From Muricea muricata (taxonomy: Eukaryota > Cnidaria > Anthozoa > Malacalcyonacea > Plexauridae): DNA of 64,000 nucleotides. The position numbers and the translations under genes are program-made. How positions within the stretch are numbered: position 1 is the stretch's first letter; each line of letters opens with the position of its first letter. The stretch lies in NCBI GenBank assembly GCA_963855995.1, contig OY979727.1, forward strand, positions 6,095,001 through 6,159,000, in the 5' to 3' direction. The notes below the pieces were generated by a model. The model was not told the DNA's origin and did no database searches. It was given only the letters and a program-made list of their open reading frames with translations. This document shows, in pieces, positions 63,501 to 64,000 of the stretch.

Positions 63501-64000
63501 TATATCATTTGAGCATGTTTTTACGCTCAAATCGCTTCAAAAGCGCTTAAAACACGTTTTTAATGATTGTAAGATCGTTTCTTTTCTGTTTCAAAGTAAG
63601 TTGTAAACTTCTAACTTCAACATGTTATTTTCCTCGTGACAATAGTTTGAGTGCGGAAAACATGATTCCTGACTTGCTAAGTTCACTAATTTCCATTTAG
63701 AAAGTCCCTTTTACGTCCGTGATTGCAATATATCATTGCGCTCAACTCATTAAGCTCTAAAACGTTAGCGTGATCGATTTAAGACGGCAGTTTTTAGTTG
63801 ATCATTTGAGCATGTTTTTACGCTCAAATCGCTTTAAAAGCCCTTAAAAAGCGTTTTTAATGATTGTAGGATCGTTTCTTTTCTGTTTCAAAGCAAGTTG
63901 TAAGTTTCTCACTTCAACATGTTATTTTGCCCGTGACCATAGTTTGACTGCCGAAAACATGATTCCTGACTTGCTAAGTTCTCTAATTTCCATTTAGAAA
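60571..64000 (+). repeat. F, G, then eight-monomer block and partial U
   Basis: Starts at 60571, 60893, 61216, 61539, 61862, 62185, 62508, 62832, 63154, 63476 (297 bp) and 63773 (cut at the window end after 228 bp). From about 60790 it is collinear with 51778-54988 at an offset of 9012 bp. A private change is CAACATTTTATT near 61037. Confidence 0.86.
63476..63772 (+). repeat. Short 297-bp monomer on R background
   Basis: It has the same R start, 26-bp deletion and following U monomer as 54464-54760, 9012 bp upstream. I noticed no difference between the two by eye. Confidence 0.88.

Larger units (their letters stand above)
1..64000 (+). repeat. Satellite DNA array, about 323-bp monomer, head to tail
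   Basis: The monomer boundary ATCGATTT recurs at 1, 324, 647, 970, 1292, 1615, 1938 and onward to 63773, giving 198 full monomers and one partial. Spacing is 323 bp in most cases, 322 or 324 where single-base indels occur, and 297 in six monomers. All copies have the same orientation and no foreign sequence interrupts them. Most monomers carry a HindIII site (AAGCTT, monomer positions 130-135) and an ATCGAT at the boundary, so partial HindIII digestion should give a 323-bp ladder. Known satellites with nested higher-order repeats lie in centromeric, pericentromeric or subtelomeric heterochromatin of eukaryotes; the exact location here is inference. Both array edges lie outside the window. I do not recognise the family by name. 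Confidence 0.97.

Noticed and set aside
1-64000. CENP-B-like box (TTCG, four bases, A, two bases, CGGG)
   Set aside because: TTCGAGGTGGG resembles only the first part, and the CGGG on the reverse strand of type T (AAACGGGT) lacks the upstream TTCG.
1-64000. Telomeric repeats
   Set aside because: TTTTAGG occurs once per monomer within CCCTTTTAGGTCC but never in tandem.
1-64000. 323-bp monomer as a dimer of about 160-bp subunits
   Set aside because: CGCTCAA-TCG followed by TTTTAAGC and AAAACG appears twice per monomer, but about 207 bp apart and with weak similarity, so a clean half-repeat is not supported by eye.
1-64000. tRNA, rRNA or other RNA genes
   Set aside because: No cloverleaf, internal promoter pair or conserved rRNA stretch was seen; the short hairpins present are the repeated dyads.
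1-64000. Phased A/T tracts giving intrinsic curvature
   Set aside because: The T5 tracts at monomer positions near 18, 43 and 82 are spaced about 25 and 39 bp apart, not in consistent helical phase, so I do not claim bending.

Overview
The whole 64-kb window is one uninterrupted satellite DNA array. A monomer of about 323 bp repeats head to tail in a single orientation. Using the recurring ATCGATTT as the start, I traced 198 complete monomers and one cut off by the window end. Nearly all are 322-324 bp; six are 297 bp. I saw no protein-coding gene, RNA gene, transposon, telomeric tract or unique spacer. Arrays of this kind are typical of eukaryotic centromeric, pericentromeric or subtelomeric heterochromatin. 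Nothing in the sequence identifies the species. One hand-counted monomer (29307-29629) has 36.5% G+C and 14 CpGs, about 1.3 times expectation, so there is no CpG depletion.

The monomers fall into recurring types, which I label with letters of my own. The core set is A B C D E F G. The other set is K, E', A', L, K', M, N, P, Q, R, S, T, U and V. These types form nested higher-order repeats (HORs) of 2, 5, 6, 7 and 8 monomers.

Layout: 1-2583 holds a six-monomer HOR and two more core monomers. 2584-6459 holds K E' F G and then the eight-monomer block A' L K' M N P Q R. 6460-9338 holds S, T, U, S, T and four V monomers. 9339-11599 holds core-type monomers. 11600-18704 is a near-identical copy of 1-7105. 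17091-18677 is repeated in tandem as 18678-20264. 20265-21879 is a shortened U T V block. 21880-25108 is dominated by an F-G dimer. 25109-28660 copies 9985-13536. 28661-37700 is four near-identical 2260-bp seven-monomer HOR copies, flanked by two six-monomer derivatives. 40929-44156 is a 1614-bp five-monomer HOR in two tandem copies. 44157-50265 is a mosaic that returns to the U S T V and F-G blocks. 50266-55083 and 60571-64000 carry the eight-monomer block again. Between them lie another seven-monomer copy (55084-57343), a five-monomer stretch and a third copy of the 1614-bp unit (58957-60570).

The pattern is that of an array homogenised by unequal exchange and conversion: hybrid monomers where units were lost or gained, one- and two-monomer indels between copies, a probable conversion patch, and a 26-bp deletion on two monomer backgrounds. 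The most striking element inside the monomer is a cluster of perfect short dyads at monomer positions 32-85. No gene system is present. The points of interest are the HOR architecture, the dyad cluster and the recombination history.
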